The position numbers and the translations under genes are program-made. Shown piece after piece: positions 1 through 6,565 of a stretch of 38,775 nt of DNA. The notes under the pieces are model-generated. The model saw nothing but the letters and a program-made list of their open reading frames with translations. It had not been told where the DNA came from and made no database searches. Each line of letters opens with the position of its first letter. Within the stretch, counting starts at the first letter, position 1. Source of the stretch: Ignavibacteriales bacterium (GTDB lineage: Bacteria > Bacteroidota > Ignavibacteria > Ignavibacteriales > Ignavibacteriaceae); assembly GCA_012517155.1 (NCBI GenBank), contig JAAYVN010000053.1, forward strand, positions 1 through 38,775, read 5' to 3'.

Positions 1-98
1 ACCGCAGAGTTTTATCCGGTAGCTAACGGACAGAGACCACAGAGATAAAAACACAGAGGCTACAGAGAAAAACTTTATAAGATTGTTTTACAATAAAT
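1..98 (+). repeat. Dispersed intergenic repeat, copy A
   Basis: Bases 1-45 match 3057-3101 with four mismatches, and bases 62-98 match 16383-16419 with one mismatch (a 37-base block, acagagaaaaact followed by t/a, then tataag onward). This copy contains both halves, whereas the other two copies each hold one. All three are in the same orientation and lie between genes. The element has no coding potential I can support and resembles the 'cacagag' intergenic repeats common in this lineage. Confidence 0.75.
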
Positions 99-185
99 AG
101 TTGATAAACATAAAATATAAAACCCCCCTTTTAAATCCCCCCTTTAATTTCCGCCTCGGCGGAGGGGGGAAAATCCATTCCCCCT

Positions 186-204
186 CTCCGACTGAGTCGG
201 AATG
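186..204 (+). repeat. REP-like palindromic element, copy 1
   Basis: The 19-base string ctccgactgagtcggaatg contains the perfect 13-base palindrome ccgact-g-agtcgg. An identical 19-base copy sits at 256-274. A related, weaker palindrome (tcccggctctgtcggga) lies between them near 222-238. It is a short REP-like intergenic element. Confidence 0.6.
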
Positions 205-255
205 ACGGCGCAGCTAAACTTGTCCCGGCTCTGTCGGGATGACTATTAATGACTA

Positions 256-274
256 CTCCGACTGAGTCGGAATG
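256..274 (+). repeat. REP-like palindromic element, copy 2
   Basis: This is an identical 19-base copy of the element at 186-204, in the same orientation, 70 bases further on. The perfect inner palindrome can form a short hairpin in RNA or cruciform DNA. Its place between a dispersed repeat and the first RiPP gene suggests a repeat-rich intergenic junction. Confidence 0.6.
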
Positions 275-369
275 TCCGCGAAGCTTAGCGACGGGTTGTT
301 TTTTGTTTTTATTTAAGAAATAATTCGGCTTATATTTATGTATGTTTTTTAAAAAAATATTTTTTGAGT

Positions 370-1806
370 ATGCATAACAATAATAATCTGACTTTCTCCG
401 TGCAGTGGCATATTACTACTAACTGCAATAATAACTGCCGCCATTGCTATATGTACGATGAGAAAACTTTTGCGGATGAACGCAAGAATACGCTATCTGA
501 TGAACAGCTTATCCGCGTGCTGGATGATCTGACGGGATTCGAAAGGAAGTATGGCGTAAGGTTCTCTACTTTTAATCTTTCCGGTGGTGATCCTGTCAGC
601 CGCCCGGGATGGGACGGGTTTGTGAAGACGCTGAGGGACAGGGGGAAACGGGTTACTATCCTCGGCAATCCGGAATTGCTCTCCGCTGAAAATATAAGTA
701 AGCTGAAATCGCTCGGCGTTAGCCGCTATCAGATGAGTCTGGACGGGCTTGAAAATGACCATGACGATTTCCGCTCCCCGGGTAGTTTCAAACGGACGGT
801 CGCTAAAATTTCCGAGCTTGAGGCAGCGGGCATCCCGTGTCAGATTATGTTCACTTACTACCCCGAGAACAGGAAGCACCTTTTTCCGCTGATTGAATTT
901 CTCTCGGAAAATACGCCTCTTAGCAGTTTCAGTTTTGACATCGGCTGCTCGGCGGGGAATGCGGAGAATCTCAGTACTGATTTCAGCAGGGAGGAAATTA
1001 AAGATGTGCTTGAAAGATATCTGAGGCTGAAGGAGTCGCTTATAAACAGCGGGAAGAAGCTGTTGCTGAGGGAGAAATCCCATTTTCTCCGGCTTTTCAG
1101 GTTTCCGGCTGCTCCGGAGGATCTGAAGACTTTTGAGGCGTTCCCGGTTGCCGAGGGGTGCCACGCTGCGTGGAGCTCGGTGGCGATTCTGAGTGACGGT
1201 AGGCTGATGGCTTGCCGCAGGATGCCGGTGACTTCGGGGAAGATGCCGGAGCAGTCGTTTGAGGAGCTTTTTCTTGGCGATCCGTTTTTCAGGAAGTTGC
1301 GGCGCCGCACTTTCTATAAAGGGTGCTTTGATTGCGCCTATTATCAATACTGCCGCGGCTGTCCCGCATATTGCGAGGGGGAGACGGGGGATCCGTTTGC
1401 GGTTAATCCGGTCTGCATTAAGGAGCTTCTGGATGATACCGGCAAAGTAACCGCCACTTATCCCGACCCGCCGCTTGATGTATCTTTTGGGGAGGAGATG
1501 GATTTTGTTAAATCGGCTTTTCATTATAATCCGGAGAAGTTTTTTGAGCGGCTGAAGGGAAATCCCGTTTTGCGCAATGCCCTGTTCCGGCTTGCCGATG
1601 ACCGGGAGGAGTCCCAGAAGTATATTAACAGTCCTACCAGCTATGCCGGGGAAGAGGGGTTTGATCTTGATGCTTACGATCTTCTGCTGCTGAGGCATTT
1701 CCTTAACTGGGTGGTCTCGGACGGGCTGCTTGTAAGGAAGGATACGGCTCCGGGTATACGGCAATATATTAACTGGCTGAAGTATTACCATATCAGGCAG
1801 AATTGA
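370..1806 (+). CDS. Radical SAM/SPASM RiPP maturase (rSAM-1)
   Basis: This is a radical S-adenosylmethionine enzyme, about 478 aa, expected to modify a co-encoded precursor peptide. The N-terminal CxxxCxxC cluster motif (CNNNCRHC, Cys19/23/26) is the SAM [4Fe-4S] site, and SGGDP near residues 71-75 is the GGEP-like SAM-contacting loop. A SPASM-type auxiliary-cluster region follows, with cysteines near 264, 282, 319, 322, 328, 331, 335 and 349 (pattern GCFDCAYYQYCRGCPAYC). About 120 residues after the SPASM region match nothing I recognise and may bind substrate. I chose the ATG at 370; a TTG at 364 would add two residues. No clear Shine-Dalgarno sequence precedes either. The stop overlaps the start of the toroid gene, so the two are probably coupled. 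The family is certain; reaction and target residue are unknown. Confidence 0.9.
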   Translation: MHNNNNLTFSVQWHITTNCNNNCRHCYMYDEKTFADERKNTLSDEQLIRVLDDLTGFERKYGVRFSTFNLSGGDPVSRPGWDGFVKTLRDRGKRVTILGNPELLSAENISKLKSLGVSRYQMSLDGLENDHDDFRSPGSFKRTVAKISELEAAGIPCQIMFTYYPENRKHLFPLIEFLSENTPLSSFSFDIGCSAGNAENLSTDFSREEIKDVLERYLRLKESLINSGKKLLLREKSHFLRLFRFPAAPEDLKTFEAFPVAEGCHAAWSSVAILSDGRLMACRRMPVTSGKMPEQSFEELFLGDPFFRKLRRRTFYKGCFDCAYYQYCRGCPAYCEGETGDPFAVNPVCIKELLDDTGKVTATYPDPPLDVSFGEEMDFVKSAFHYNPEKFFERLKGNPVLRNALFRLADDREESQKYINSPTSYAGEEGFDLDAYDLLLLRHFLNWVVSDGLLVRKDTAPGIRQYINWLKYYHIRQN

Positions 1807-2762
1807 TGGGGCTTGCCGGGATTGATCGTTCGGTTGATTTCCTCGCCGGGGCGCAAAACAGTGACGGATGCTTTCCCGAGTATATTTTTGTACTGAAGGA
1901 TAATGCCTGGCGGAGGAGCAGACCAACGGTTTTTTCCACTGCCCTGATTGCCGGCGCACTGAGTGAGGTGCTGAAGTACAGGGATTTGCCGGGGGACCGG
2001 AGCAGAGCCGCATGTGAAACTATGCTTAAGAAATCCCTCGATTTTTTTATCGGCCGGATGAAGATGCCCGGACTGTGGAAGTTCGGAATGGCAGGGGATG
2101 AACAGTGGAAGAATCTTCCTTATGATCTTGACGATACCTGCTGTGTTTCGCATCTGCTGAAAAATTACCATCCCTACATCCATTTCGGAATGAATAAAAG
2201 TATTATTATGAAGAACCGGAACAGCGAAGGGATTTTTTATACCTGGCTGCTGCCCGCTTCAATGGCGCACCGGAATGATACGGATACGGTGGTTAACGCC
2301 AATACAATACTTTATCTGGGGGAAATACCGGAGACTGTACGCACAATTGACTATATTTGCGAACTGGTCAATGCCGGAAAGGAGGAGGGGAGTTTCTATT
2401 ACTACCTCGACAGACGGGCGCTTTATTATTTCATTTCGAGGGCTTATTCTGAGGGGGCGGGGGGATTCTCAAAATGCAGGGACAGGATTATAAGCAATAT
2501 TACCGGAGATGATCCGGAGGAAGCCGGTTTTCTGATGAATGCAATGGGGGTCTCCACGCTGGTTAATTTCGGGTGCCGGGATGAGGTGCTGATAACACGC
2601 AGGGTTAAGCAGGTTGCGGAGAGGATGGAAGCGCAGGGGTACTGGGAGAGGTGTCCTGTTTATCAGGGGGAGGAGTATCCAAAACCGGTCGGACTTTACT
2701 GGGGTTCTGAATGTATCTCAACTGCCCTTTGTATTGAGGCAATTGTCAAATCCTCTTTTTAA
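1806..2762 (+). CDS. Alpha/alpha-toroid (squalene cyclase/prenyltransferase-repeat) protein with DLDDT motif
   Basis: This protein of about 318 aa looks like a single alpha/alpha-barrel of the terpene cyclase/prenyltransferase-repeat type. It has an N-terminal QNSDGCF repeat motif and a C-terminal GLYWGSECISTALCIEAI segment of the kind seen in such barrels. Residues 107-111 read DLDDT, the same pattern as the DxDD(T) catalytic-acid motif of class II terpene cyclases; whether it is catalytic here is inference. The start ATG at 1806 shares its A with the TGA stop of the upstream radical SAM gene (TGATG), so expression is probably coupled and a joint role is likely. No signal peptide is visible, so it acts in the cytoplasm. 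Options are a peptide-modifying cyclase, a true terpene cyclase, or a non-catalytic scaffold. A LanC-type zinc site is not evident. Confidence 0.75.
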   Translation: MGLAGIDRSVDFLAGAQNSDGCFPEYIFVLKDNAWRRSRPTVFSTALIAGALSEVLKYRDLPGDRSRAACETMLKKSLDFFIGRMKMPGLWKFGMAGDEQWKNLPYDLDDTCCVSHLLKNYHPYIHFGMNKSIIMKNRNSEGIFYTWLLPASMAHRNDTDTVVNANTILYLGEIPETVRTIDYICELVNAGKEEGSFYYYLDRRALYYFISRAYSEGAGGFSKCRDRIISNITGDDPEEAGFLMNAMGVSTLVNFGCRDEVLITRRVKQVAERMEAQGYWERCPVYQGEEYPKPVGLYWGSECISTALCIEAIVKSSF

Positions 2763-2763
2763 T

Positions 2764-2802
2764 TAATCCGCCGGAGGGGGATTATCTTTTGATCTTTTTT
2801 CC
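2764..2802 (+). terminator. Probable intrinsic terminator after the toroid gene
   Basis: Directly after the stop codon, taatcc (2764-2769) can pair with ggatta (2779-2784) around a G/C-rich loop. It is followed by tcttttgatctttttt. The stem is only six base pairs, so this is a moderate call for the end of the rSAM-1/toroid transcript. Confidence 0.45.
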
Positions 2803-2865
2803 GTTTTCTGATGAGGTTCTTAGGCAAATGGCTGCGCTTAAACGACAAGTACGCAATCTGCCTGC

Positions 2866-3048
2866 GCAGGCTGTTGCAGAACCCATGAAAAAAGAGAATA
2901 TTTAAGAAAATATCCATTTATCTGTCTCTCAAATGGGCTTCTCAGGTGATTTATGGCTTTTAAACGCCAAGTCACGCAAAGTTTTTCGCAAAGTAACGCA
3001 AAGTAAAAAGCAATGTCATGAAAGAAATTACTCATTGCAACAGCCTGC
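2866..3048. repeat. Short inverted repeat bounding a 157-base spacer
   Basis: The 13 bases gcaggctgttgca at 2866-2878 are exactly the reverse complement of tgcaacagcctgc at 3036-3048. The interior is A+T rich and includes short acgcaaag-type repeats. It resembles a small non-autonomous repeat unit, but no target-site duplication was recognised and there is no transposase, so mobility is not shown. Confidence 0.5.
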
Positions 3049-3056
3049 TGCGGCGG

Positions 3057-3101
3057 ACCGCAGAGTTCAATCCGTTGGCTAACGGACAGAGACCACAGAG
3101 A
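3057..3101 (+). repeat. Dispersed intergenic repeat, copy B
   Basis: This 45-base block matches bases 1-45 of the window with four mismatches (it begins accgcagagtt and ends accacagaga). It lies just right of the inverted repeat and corresponds to the left half of copy A only. Confidence 0.7.
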
Positions 3102-3277
3102 GAAATTCCGTATCCATTCACCCATTCACTGTTAACTGTTTGCTCTTTCCCTTTACCTTGCCCTTCCTTCGGCGATTGATAGTTCTTAACCACAGATTTT
3201 ACCGAATGCGGGAAGAATTCCCCGGCAGGATTTTCGGATTCCACCGGGGGTAAATGAGCTTTTGTGCTGAAGATTTC

Positions 3278-3559
3278 TCAGGTGCAGGAGCAGGAGGATT
3301 CGATACAGTCATCCCAGCAAACTCCGCCGGAAACGGCTGAAAGTTCCAGCTCGGACAACTCTTCCTTCGGTTCGCTAAGCACAAGGTTCAGCTTTTTGGG
3401 AGTATCTACATGCACAACCACTTCAAGATCATCCGGCAACCGGAAATTGATTCTTTCCTGAATCACCGATTTGGGATCGGCAATCAGTTTTTCCCTGAAT
3501 TCCGGAGACTCGGAAGCCATCTGCATCAACTTCTCAATGAATTTTTCCTTGGAAGCCAT
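3278..3559 (-). CDS. NHLP-leader RiPP precursor peptide P1
   Basis: A 93-aa precursor peptide: a 79-residue nitrile-hydratase-like leader ending SAVSGG, then a 14-residue core VCWDDCIESSCSCT. The leader has the family pattern: ESPEFREKLIADPKS, LP near residue 41, a short strand (EVVVHVDTP), then NLVL and the ELSELEL segment before GG. The core is rich in Cys, Ser, Asp and begins x-C-W like three of its sisters. The start at 3559 is chosen because AAAGGA sits at proper distance; a GTG at 3574 would add five residues (MKGKK) and overlap that site. It is the last of five tandem copies. The leader should be recognised by the radical SAM machinery and cut after GG by the C39 exporter. The mature product is unknown. 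Confidence 0.88.
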   Translation of the reverse strand: MASKEKFIEKLMQMASESPEFREKLIADPKSVIQERINFRLPDDLEVVVHVDTPKKLNLVLSEPKEELSELELSAVSGGVCWDDCIESSCSCT

Positions 3560-3628
3560 TTTTTTTCCTTTCACTTTAGTGAGAAACAGTAAAATTAAAA
3601 ACCAGGCAGAGGAAAACCGGTGACGGTA

Positions 3629-3907
3629 TCAGGTACAGCCGCAGGAGCCATCGTCGTAATCCCAGCAGACACCGCCGGAAACGGAAGAGAGTTCCATTTC
3701 TGACAATTCCTCCCGGGGTGAGGGGAGTACGATATGAATTTTATCCGGGCTGTCTTCAAGCACAACCACCTCCATATTTTCGGGTAATTTGAACTTGAGT
3801 TTTTCTTCCATCATGCTTTTCGGATTTGCCATAAAATTAGCTCTGAATTCGGGCGATTCTGCCGCTTTCACAGCTATTCTTTGCAGAAAATTTTCTTTTA
3901 TTGCCAT
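3629..3907 (-). CDS. NHLP-leader RiPP precursor peptide P2
   Basis: A 92-aa precursor with a 79-residue leader that ends SSVSGG and a 13-residue core VCWDYDDGSCGCT. The leader is closely similar to P3 and P4 (ESPEFRANF, ANPKSM, EDSPDKIHIVLP). The core shares the VCWD opening with P1 and an ending with two cysteines two residues apart (SCGCT versus SCSCT), so P1 and P2 form one core subtype. AGGAGAA lies 7 bases upstream of the ATG at 3907. It sits between P1 and P3 in the same orientation, with short intergenic spacers, consistent with co-transcription. Confidence 0.88.
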   Translation of the reverse strand: MAIKENFLQRIAVKAAESPEFRANFMANPKSMMEEKLKFKLPENMEVVVLEDSPDKIHIVLPSPREELSEMELSSVSGGVCWDYDDGSCGCT

Positions 3908-3932
3908 AACTTCTCCTTTATTGATTGATGAA

Positions 3933-4211
3933 TTAATATGGGCTGGGTGTTGGTGTGTCGTCGTCCCAGCAACCCCCGCCGGAAACGGCTAAGAGTTCCG
4001 TTTCTGACAACTCTTCTTTGGGCAGGGGGAGTACGATATGAATTTTATCCGGGCTGTCCTCAAGCACAACTATTTCCATATTCTCCGGCAGTTTGAAGCG
4101 GAGTTTCTCCTCAATCATGCTTTTTGGATTTGCTATAAAATTAGCTCTGAATTCGGGTGATTCCCCAGCCTTATCAACTATTTCCTGTATGAATTTTTCT
4201 TTTGGTGTCAT
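3933..4211 (-). CDS. NHLP-leader RiPP precursor peptide P3
   Basis: A 92-aa precursor with a 79-residue leader ending LAVSGG and a 13-residue core GCWDDDTPTPSPY. The core keeps the x-C-W-D-D opening but has only one cysteine and a proline/threonine tail, so a disulphide or Cys-to-Cys link within one peptide is not possible. That makes Cys2, Trp3 or the Asp residues the likely shared modification site. The leader is nearly identical to that of P4 at DNA level over about 70 bases, indicating recent duplication. AGGAGAA precedes the ATG at 4211. Confidence 0.88.
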   Translation of the reverse strand: MTPKEKFIQEIVDKAGESPEFRANFIANPKSMIEEKLRFKLPENMEIVVLEDSPDKIHIVLPLPKEELSETELLAVSGGGCWDDDTPTPSPY

Positions 4212-4228
4212 AACTTCTCCTTTATTGA

Positions 4229-4543
4229 TTAATTAATTAATCCACTAAGACCGCCAGTGCCTCCCCCGCCATTGCTTGCTGTACAATCGTCCTGCCAGCA
4301 TATACCGCCGGAAACTGCCTCCAGTTCTATTTCTGACAATTCCTCCCGGGGAGGCGACGGGAGGACGATATGAATTTTATCCGGGCTGTCCTCAAGCACA
4401 ACTATTTCCATATTCTCCGGCAGTCTGAAGCGGAGTTTTTCTTCGATAATGTTCTTTGGATTTGCCCTGAACTCAGCTCTGAATTCAAGCGATTCCGCAG
4501 TCTTATCAATTATATCCTGCAGGAATTTATCTTTTTCTTCCAT
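4229..4543 (-). CDS. NHLP-leader RiPP precursor peptide P4
   Basis: A 104-aa precursor with an 80-residue leader ending LEAVSGG and the longest core of the set, 24 residues: it opens ICWQDDC and continues into a Gly-rich tail with GGGG and GG blocks ending GLIN. The one extra leader residue is an additional proline in the LPSPPREEL segment. I chose the ATG at 4543 because AAGGAGAG lies just upstream and the N-terminus (MEEKDKFLQDI) then aligns with P1-P3. The longer open frame starting at 4603 adds 20 residues without support. Its Gly-rich tail could be removed or left unmodified. Confidence 0.85.
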   Translation of the reverse strand: MEEKDKFLQDIIDKTAESLEFRAEFRANPKNIIEEKLRFRLPENMEIVVLEDSPDKIHIVLPSPPREELSEIELEAVSGGICWQDDCTASNGGGGTGGLSGLIN

Positions 4544-4679
4544 AATCTCTCCTTGTTGATTAATGAATAACCGATTTTTTTCATCTTCTTGTTTTTCAAA
4601 CAACCATTTTTAATCCCTTTTGAAAAAACAAACGGTTCCGAATGTTAAATATAATAAATTTCCATTCAAGTTATTCAGT

Positions 4680-4699
4680 ACCGGAAAAATATTTCCGGT
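4680..4699. other. Stem-loop between precursor copies P5 and P4
   Basis: accggaaa pairs with tttccggt (8 bp, 4-base loop), 12 bases after the P5 stop on the minus strand. No U-run follows, so it is not a standard intrinsic terminator. It could be a processing site or attenuator separating the precursor array from the upstream biosynthetic genes and helping to raise precursor mRNA levels; that role is inference. Confidence 0.45.
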
Positions 4700-4711
4700 C
4701 ACGCTTGGAGC

Positions 4712-4990
4712 CTATCCGAATGTCTCGCAAAAATAACAGTCCACCATGCAGCTTCCCCCTGCGACCTTGCCGAGTTCTTCTGTGCTTAAATCGTGTTCCG
4801 GCGAAGGGAGGACTATAAAAATCTACTTTGGTGTCTCCTCGCGAACCTCGATTACATACTGCGCGGGAAGTTTGAAACCAAGCAGTTTTTCAACCGCAAT
4901 TTTTGGATTTGCAATCAGCAGCGCCCTGAATTCCTTATATTCCTCCGCCGCTTCTACAACTTTCGCAACTATTTCATTTCTGTTTTTCAT
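4712..4990 (-). pseudogene. NHLP-leader precursor P5 with in-frame amber codon in the leader
   Basis: Reading from the ATG at 4990, preceded by AAGGAG, gives MKNRNEIVAKVVEAAEEYKE and on to EETPK. There is then a TAG at 4823-4825, after which the frame continues IFIVLPSPEHDLSTEELGKV-AGG and a 13-residue core SCMVDCYFCETFG, ending at TAG 4712. Counting the stop as codon 56, the leader is exactly 79 residues, as in P1-P3. Codon 56 is Lys in P1, P2 and P3, so one A-to-T change (AAG to TAG) explains it with no frameshift. The core has three cysteines and keeps Cys at position 2, but has Met instead of Trp at 3. It is the most diverged copy and closest to the maturase gene. It is either a recently killed gene, a sequencing error, or a gene read through at low level. 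Confidence 0.85.
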
Positions 4991-5018
4991 ACCTTCTCCT
5001 TTTTAGTATTAACAACAA

Positions 5019-6500
5019 TTACCTTGCCGGTCTGTATGCAAGGCAGTCAGCGAATAATTCCGGATGGTTTTCCGGTGAATAATGATAATGCTCCGGTTTG
5101 AGTCTTTCCGGGACCAAAGCCGGTTCCGCAAGCAGTTTTTTCCAGAGTGTTGCCGAAACGCCCCGGATATAGTCGCACCGTTCCGGTTCAACGCTCATGA
5201 GTTCCCCGTTCTTTCTGTAACTCTTTACCACGCACCCCCCTCTGCATACATATTCCAGAAAACACTCTCCGCATATCTTTAAATTTTCCGTGGTTCTTTC
5301 CCTCAGGTCCTTTATTCTCTCCCTGAAGAATTCAACTTTCCCTTCGCTGTTTATCCGTCCGCCGAAGAATGTATTCGCCGCAGGATCATCAAGCATCGAA
5401 ACCTCGGGGCAGGGGGACAAATATCCTTCAGGAGTGACTGCGAAGCTGTTTTCCTCGTAATTGTTGCAGAAGAATGGTCGTCCCAGTCTGAGGGACATAG
5501 TAGAAAAGCCCAGAATCGGAATTCCTTTTCTGAGCGAATAATCCCATACGCGGATAAAAGTCTCTTTATATTCATCGTCCGTGAGGGTTTCCGTTTCAAT
5601 AGTGTCCGATCGTCCGAACGGATAAAGCTTGTCAAGGTTGATGCTGGTAATTCCCGCTTCCCGGCAAGTGTCAACAAAGGCGATAAGGTTATCGCGGTTG
5701 TAACTTCCGACCGTTGCTCTCACGGCGCATTTCAGTCCGCGCGAGGTTAGTTCCCCGATATTGCTGAATGCCCTGTCAAACGAGCTTTTGCCGTCGAGGG
5801 AAGGGCGCATCCGGTCGTTAAATTCCTTTGTGCCGTCAATACTGAAGGCAAGTCCCGCCTTCTCTTCAGCAAACCACTCAAGCACATCCCGGTTGAAATT
5901 GCCGTTGGTGATTGACCGCAGACTGCAGTGCAGTCCTTTTTCGGCGCATTGTTTTTTTACCTCGTTCCAGATTTTTTTCAGCAGGGGAAAGGAAACGGTC
6001 GGCTCTCCACCGCCGTGGAAGAGGACCTCAACAGACATTATCTCCGGGGAAAGGTTACCGAGGAGGTGATCAATCCATATTTTTGCATGCGCAAAATCAA
6101 GCTGTTTTGGGGTGGATTCCCCGGCGGATGCATAGCAATAGATGCACCGGAGGTTGCATGAATTCGTGGGGTAAAATGTAATGTTGAGGGTGTTGATTTC
6201 CGGATACTTCTGCACAAGTTCCGGCTGATGGAGGATGCGGTTCCGCCTTAAAAACGAGAGGAGATCAAAAATGCCGGAATCAAGTTTATGCCGGACGACT
6301 ATTTCATTGGTTGTTTGTTCCCCGTCGAAATCATTCAGAAACCGGCGCATTCCATCGCTCAGTTCCATGAAGGATATTACGGGGACGAAACGGTTTAGGT
6401 ATGCATAATCTTTTCCGTCTTCCCGGAAATATTTTATGTTCCTGTTAAGCAGAAGCTTTTCAGCGTTGAGGGAAAAAAGTTCCTGTATTGGTATACTCAT
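5019..6500 (-). CDS. Radical SAM/SPASM RiPP maturase (rSAM-2) with PqqD/RRE-like N-terminus
   Basis: A 493-aa radical SAM peptide maturase. Residues ~20-95 look like a PqqD-type leader-binding (RRE) segment (LSDGMRRFLNDFDGEQTTNEI, broken at residue 68, then HKLDSGIFDLLSFLRRNRIL). The SAM cluster motif CNLRCIYC is at Cys115/119/122, the SAM loop GGGEPT at 163-168, and the SPASM region has Cys345, 364, 410, 413, 419, 423 and 442 (CGECFLEYVCRGGC). The architecture matches the anSME/sactipeptide-type maturases, which make thioether or C-C crosslinks or other changes on peptides; which applies here cannot be read from sequence. It lies 28 bases upstream of P5 and is the likely main modifying enzyme of the array, since it carries its own leader-binding domain while rSAM-1 shows none. 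Confidence 0.92.
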   Translation of the reverse strand: MSIPIQELFSLNAEKLLLNRNIKYFREDGKDYAYLNRFVPVISFMELSDGMRRFLNDFDGEQTTNEIVVRHKLDSGIFDLLSFLRRNRILHQPELVQKYPEINTLNITFYPTNSCNLRCIYCYASAGESTPKQLDFAHAKIWIDHLLGNLSPEIMSVEVLFHGGGEPTVSFPLLKKIWNEVKKQCAEKGLHCSLRSITNGNFNRDVLEWFAEEKAGLAFSIDGTKEFNDRMRPSLDGKSSFDRAFSNIGELTSRGLKCAVRATVGSYNRDNLIAFVDTCREAGITSINLDKLYPFGRSDTIETETLTDDEYKETFIRVWDYSLRKGIPILGFSTMSLRLGRPFFCNNYEENSFAVTPEGYLSPCPEVSMLDDPAANTFFGGRINSEGKVEFFRERIKDLRERTTENLKICGECFLEYVCRGGCVVKSYRKNGELMSVEPERCDYIRGVSATLWKKLLAEPALVPERLKPEHYHYSPENHPELFADCLAYRPAR

Positions 6501-6565
6501 TTATCTTTTACGGCAATTATTAATCGTGAATAAAACATATTTTCTTTAATCAGACCTGAAACAGG

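Larger units (their letters stand above)
1..369. other. Gene-free left edge with dispersed repeats
   Basis: No coding region is supported here. The stretch begins with a 'cacagag'-type dispersed repeat (about 1-98), continues with C-tract/G-tract sequence containing a small hairpin around the tccgcctcggcgga palindrome (near 148-162), then two copies of a short palindromic element (186-204 and 256-274). The last ~60 bases before the first gene are very A+T rich and probably hold its promoter, but I cannot point to convincing -35/-10 boxes. Confidence 0.6.
2763..3277. other. Repeat-rich gap between the toroid gene and the precursor array
   Basis: About 515 bases with no gene I can support; small open frames here run through repeat sequence. 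It holds the putative terminator at 2764-2802, a 13-base inverted repeat (2866-2878 and 3036-3048), acgcaaagt/tcgcaaagt degenerate repeats near 2972-3003, and dispersed-repeat copy B (3057-3101). Transcription converges on it from both sides. Confidence 0.6.

Noticed and set aside
493-2013. 506-aa open frame antisense to rSAM-1 and the toroid gene
   Set aside because: It has no recognisable domain and irregular low-complexity composition, and lies opposite two genes with clear conserved motifs; it results from G+C-rich codon bias.
2838-3244. Two small minus-strand frames in the gap left of the precursor array
   Set aside because: They run through inverted and dispersed repeat sequence, lack ribosome binding sites and have no NHLP leader or GG motif.
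3278-4543. Genuine nitrile hydratase alpha subunits
   Set aside because: The resemblance is limited to the leader; the proteins end shortly after GG and lack the metal-binding CxxCSC site. They sit beside NHLM export genes, so they are precursors.
4823-4825. TAG in P5 as a pyrrolysine or recoded sense codon
   Set aside because: P5 itself ends with TAG, there is no recoding element or pyrrolysine gene in view, and the sister genes have plain Lys at this place.
3278-4990. CRISPR-like or simple tandem repeat array
   Set aside because: The repeated units are coding, about 280-310 bases each with diverged cores; no short direct repeats with uniform spacers.
4746-5101. Plus-strand frames of 86 and 102 aa opposite P5
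   Set aside because: They are antisense to a precursor whose minus-strand reading aligns with four sister genes; no independent support.
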